A DNA stretch of 64,000 nucleotides from Urbifossiella limnaea (GTDB taxonomy: Bacteria; Planctomycetota; Planctomycetia; Gemmatales; Gemmataceae): positions 1,410,322 to 1,474,321 of the forward strand of contig NZ_CP036273.1 of assembly GCF_007747215.1 (NCBI RefSeq), in the 5' to 3' direction. The stretch's first letter is position 1, and the number at the start of each line of letters is the position of its first letter. The notes below the pieces were generated by a model. That model ran no database searches. It was given only the letters and a program-made list of their open reading frames with translations, and had not been told where the DNA came from. This document shows, piece by piece, positions 61,701 through 64,000 of this stretch. Both the position numbers and the translations under genes were made by a program.

Positions 61701-64000
61701 CGGCGCGGACGGGACCCGGCTGATCGACGGGTTCCGGGTGGTATTCGACCGGCCGGTCTACTTCACCGGTTTGGGTGTCGCGGATCCCGAGGCGTTCGAC
61801 CCGACCGACATCGAGGTCCGGTACCGGAGCCCGTTCGGCGGCATCCCGACCACCCAGGGCGCGCTCATCCCGATCGCCCGGATCGTGCCGATCGGCGGGT
61901 ACACGCTGGCCGACGGGTCGTTCTTCGCGACCGCCTACTTCGTCCAGTTCCAGACCCCGCAGTCGGCCGTCGGCACGTACAGCTACGCGGTCAAGCCGAC
62001 CCTGACCGAGCGAGTCCGCTCCCAGGTCGGGGCGTCGTTCGCCGCCGCCGACACCCCGCTCACCATCCCGGACACGATCAACAGCCCGGCCGTCTCGCAG
62101 ATCGTCGTCCCCCAGCTGGCCGGAAGCCCCACGACCGACCGGGTCCGGCTGACGCTTGGTTTTGACCACCCCCGGCCGACCGATCTGCTGGGCGAGCTAA
62201 TCACCCCGACCGGGCAGGTGATCGCTCTCAATCCAATCGTGGACCCACTCTTCGGGATCCTGAGCAACGGGGTGTTTACCCTGCCGCTCACCGCGGTCGC
62301 CACCGGCACCCCGCTGACCGGGCAGTGGACCCTGCGTCTGACCGACACCCAAAGCGGGCCGGTGTCCGCGACCGTTCCGATGCTGGTGCACTTCCAGCTC
62401 GACTTCGTGGACGCCGCCGGGGAGGTGGCCCAGGTCGTCCGGCTGGGGAACTGGATGGACCAGGACGCCGACGGCACCCAGCGCGAGCGGGGGCCGGCCG
62501 GGGCCGGGAACAACCTCGGGGCCGAGAACGACACGTACACCGCCCCCGGGACGGTCAACGACGTCCCGTTCGCCGGGCCGTACGACTCGACCACCCGGCC
62601 GCTCATCCAGCCCGGGGCGCACGTCACCGACGTGTACCCGGGCGGGCAGTTCGCGACCGCCGTCACCGTGACCCGGGACAGCGCCAGCCAGCTGACGGTG
62701 ACCCTGGACCGGGAGATCGACCCGGACACCCTCACCGTCGCCGGGCTGACCGTCCTCGGGCCGACCGGGTCGGTGCCCCTGACCGGGGCGACCATCACCC
62801 CGACCAACGTCGTGAACTTCGGCACCCGGACGTTCACCATCACCCTGACGAACGCCTTCGCCGCCGCCGGCCAGTACAGCGTCCTCCTCGGCAACTCGGT
62901 GTACGTGGCCGACAACACCGTCCTCAACGGGACGGTGAACGACGTGTACGTGCGGTTCGACCGGGACATCGACCCGGCCTCGTTCCGCCCCGGGAACGTG
63001 CTCCGGATGACCGGCCCGACCGGGGCGGTCCCGCTGGCCGTGGTGTCGGTCACCCCGGTGGCCGAGGACCGCAGCGCGCTCCCGGCCGGGACGGTGGCGG
63101 CCCGGCTGTTCCGGGTGACGTTCGACCAGCCGCAGCTGGTGTTCGCCCAGGCGGCCCCGGTGGCCGCCCTGACCGTCACCCTCACCCTGTCGTCCGCCCC
63201 GTCGGTCGGGCCGCTCGCCCTGGCCGACCTGCTGGTGACCGGGCCGAAGGGGAAGGTGGATCTGACCGGGGCCACCCTGACCCGGACCGCGACCAGCCCG
63301 CAGCACGTGTACACGCTGACGGTCCCGGCCGCCACCGCCGGGGCGTACGCGAGCGCTGCTTACCCGGCCGGCCAGTACACGGTCAACATCACCCCGACCC
63401 CGAACCGGGTAACCCGGACCGTCACCACCCAGACCCAGCAGCTGTCGTTCACCCTCGACCAGCCACCGCTGAGCGGCCAGCCGCTGACCATCGGGTCGAT
63501 CTTCCGCGTGTCCCGGCCGGACGGGGCGATGAGCCTGAGCGGCGTCACCCTCCAGGCGAACTCGCTGACCAGCTACACCCTGACGTTCCCCAACCCGCTG
63601 GACCAGGACACGTACACCATCGAGCTCACGCCGGCGGCCCTCCGCGGGGCGGCGGTGGCCGGGACCGGGGTCCGCGTGTCCGGGCCGTACATGATCGAGT
63701 TCGGGAACCTCCCGACCGCGGCGAACCCGGACACCGCCCCAATCCGGGCCGCCGACCGGCCGCAGCTGGTCACCGAGCTGGCGGCCGCCACGACCACGCT
63801 GACCGTCACCCTGTCGGCCGGGGCGCTGACCGGCCCCGCTAACGTCGTCCGGGTGTACGGGCCGACCGCGACGATCCCGGCGGTCATCGGGGTCACCCCG
63901 ATCGGCGGGAGCACGTATCAACTGACGTTCGCCGGCCTCCTGCAGCCCGGGCAGTACGTCGTCGACTTCACCGCGGGCGTCCGAGTGGCCTCGAGCCCCG
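58729..64000 (+). CDS. Giant secreted multidomain protein (3' end beyond window)
   Basis: Open from ATG 58729 to the window end: 1757 codons with no stop. The basic N terminus (MSNKSKKSLAQLLRKWVARG) leads to EQYEERVVPA (residues 35-44), the signature seen in three other proteins here. Sialidase-like Asp-box turns recur: SFDGGTTWTEF, SSDDNGASWTAPVQVND, SIDGGETF. Two proprotein-convertase P-like domains are suggested by LTQFAGTFTSLDDLDVGLGI with WTLEITDARSDG, and by TDLLGELITPTGQVIALNPI with QWTLRLTDTQSG. Later ~100-residue Ig-like repeats carry LTVTLDREIDPDTLTVAGL and VYVRFDRDIDPASFRPGNVL. Probably a surface or extracellular adhesin or enzyme scaffold. Confidence 0.8.
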   Translation, partial: MSNKSKKSLAQLLRKWVARGSRVSAPRPTAKLRVEQYEERVVPATTPPVSFTTYPTVPVVSVTDGDGAYAPQVVADPTNPNTLALIAAEPTGIQAQISFDGGTTWTEFRNTTDPFRNNTTSGGKLRDPDLPLDQSNNWYTNVSSPTIAFTRSGKIYVSYLEHNALKTSGSLVVERFTVDRAAQATTQDDLETAVSTGTNPQTYNLRSNGSDNQAAVLYRWQDNGGTVNRPANIYLAVDTNLPTVTDPVTGLTSTNPFTNDPTNGAINTETVFVAWNMVSSTPTVQDGGSQNLGYTPNAVMLAIGRDDPLAAAAGLEPFQFTTPLPVNDAIFLGDGGASVPAGGHFLGAGNTQAQDNTGGIAPQIVFTPPRVVSGYDTDPTTPGSQQIVTTPGQMSIVWSTVGNRFITSTVDLDGSLASAAYEFRSTNNPTATSFSSPPVGVTPNFYDGTPLIRDAIRPASGPDIAVTTSYQLTVDLTQFAGTFTSLDDLDVGLGISSPNLAHLQIVLRAPDGTAITLVDNRINTSGGTNIFGTGVPRGMTGVDMGVFRGVQGSASQQNGTARLGGVTGTDFSQEAARQIHDPVNNGSGYGGSYRPQGGTLSTLYGLNAAALSGTWTLEITDARSDGLTATFGNVTIPDAPIQMLRYWSLDFVSAADNRNLASDSKGYDGRYGADTFARIGGIADIATLVPPKAGINDVAGDQVYPTNAGPAGTAAGSAAGVFGVGSGLSVAYDSSFGSYSRFGGRLYAVFTGGGGTNTNIFLTSSDDNGASWTAPVQVNDDRASDSFTEGVRTQYQPTVTVDPTNGMVVVMWFDARNDASNSRVQTYIATSIDGGETFSLNQSVNEEKTAIDAVTGRTVVLEQVPTNVNGQPVYGTGLFQYGGVGIRQSLLAYGGVIQPFWSGNRNTNALGESGIFTAKVLSAAGPRVVDSDMGAVSGISVDLTASGGQLQVGAIRVRDENNSTTPPLSAAPYTIPELGTNAPRTQYNDRFGADGTRLIDGFRVVFDRPVYFTGLGVADPEAFDPTDIEVRYRSPFGGIPTTQGALIPIARIVPIGGYTLADGSFFATAYFVQFQTPQSAVGTYSYAVKPTLTERVRSQVGASFAAADTPLTIPDTINSPAVSQIVVPQLAGSPTTDRVRLTLGFDHPRPTDLLGELITPTGQVIALNPIVDPLFGILSNGVFTLPLTAVATGTPLTGQWTLRLTDTQSGPVSATVPMLVHFQLDFVDAAGEVAQVVRLGNWMDQDADGTQRERGPAGAGNNLGAENDTYTAPGTVNDVPFAGPYDSTTRPLIQPGAHVTDVYPGGQFATAVTVTRDSASQLTVTLDREIDPDTLTVAGLTVLGPTGSVPLTGATITPTNVVNFGTRTFTITLTNAFAAAGQYSVLLGNSVYVADNTVLNGTVNDVYVRFDRDIDPASFRPGNVLRMTGPTGAVPLAVVSVTPVAEDRSALPAGTVAARLFRVTFDQPQLVFAQAAPVAALTVTLTLSSAPSVGPLALADLLVTGPKGKVDLTGATLTRTATSPQHVYTLTVPAATAGAYASAAYPAGQYTVNITPTPNRVTRTVTTQTQQLSFTLDQPPLSGQPLTIGSIFRVSRPDGAMSLSGVTLQANSLTSYTLTFPNPLDQDTYTIELTPAALRGAAVAGTGVRVSGPYMIEFGNLPTAANPDTAPIRAADRPQLVTELAAATTTLTVTLSAGALTGPANVVRVYGPTATIPAVIGVTPIGGSTYQLTFAGLLQPGQYVVDFTAGVRVASSP

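Overview
The window is GC-rich, gene-dense chromosomal DNA that looks like a planctomycete of the Gemmataceae. The reasons are an orphan DUF1501 protein with a twin-arginine signal, a large DUF1549/DUF1553 protein, two Ser/Thr kinases with the same N-terminal extension, sigma factors beside kinase or anti-sigma genes, DUF1573, DUF2203, FG-GAP and delta-60 repeat surface proteins, and a Trx/PDZ gene with an in-frame UGA. No phage, CRISPR array or rRNA was found. This assignment is inferred from gene content, not from a marker tree.

Layout. 0-5.1 kb: tRNA-Arg and tRNA-Glu, ribD, and a mazG-like / membrane protein / ABC ATPase operon. 5.3-6.7 kb: an IS701-type insertion sequence with 17-bp ends, CTAG target duplications and a frameshift near the end of its transposase. 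7-10.4 kb: a PhoR-like kinase, a crotonase-family protein and nth. 10.4-12.7 kb: nuoI, nuoA and nuoB, with a toxin-antitoxin pair between nuoA and nuoB. 12.8-20.8 kb: a TPR protein, an ORF-free stretch with four minus-strand terminators, DUF2203, DUF1501, a second toxin-antitoxin pair, PepSY plus ApbE-DUF2271, and two TadE-like pseudopilin genes. 21-31.9 kb: two kinases, two repeat-rich surface proteins, an ECF sigma with a membrane-bound LolA/MucB-like partner, a HEAT-repeat protein, and an unusual sigma-like protein with a signal-like N terminus. 32-38.6 kb: metallophosphoesterase, rsmA, rsfS, a phosphoglycerate dehydrogenase relative, DUF1573 and dnaB. 38.6-45 kb: an FG-GAP protein, a Tudor-like triple-repeat protein, a DUF4038 glycosidase, zwf, and a probable selenoprotein with its small secreted partner. 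45-51.9 kb: a zinc-ribbon membrane protein, pyrH-frr, a P-type Ca ATPase, a 2Fe-2S ferredoxin and a phosphoesterase. 52-64 kb: ridA, DUF1549/DUF1553, small membrane, TPR and FHA proteins, a Tat-exported superoxide dismutase, and the first 1757 codons of a giant secreted protein that runs off the window.

Three patterns cut across the genes. (1) Many genes end within about 35 nt of a strong inverted repeat, often with arms built from short tandem repeats; in several cases the stop codon lies inside the arm. (2) Four surface proteins share an N-terminal signature of the form [LY]-[ED]-x-R-x-x-P-[AS] in place of an ordinary signal peptide. (3) A GC-flanked TAGAAT/TACAAT hexamer recurs upstream of start codons and is probably the local -10 element. 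The strongest single anomaly is the UGA at 44424-44426, in a CxxU thioredoxin-like motif followed by a SECIS-like hairpin.
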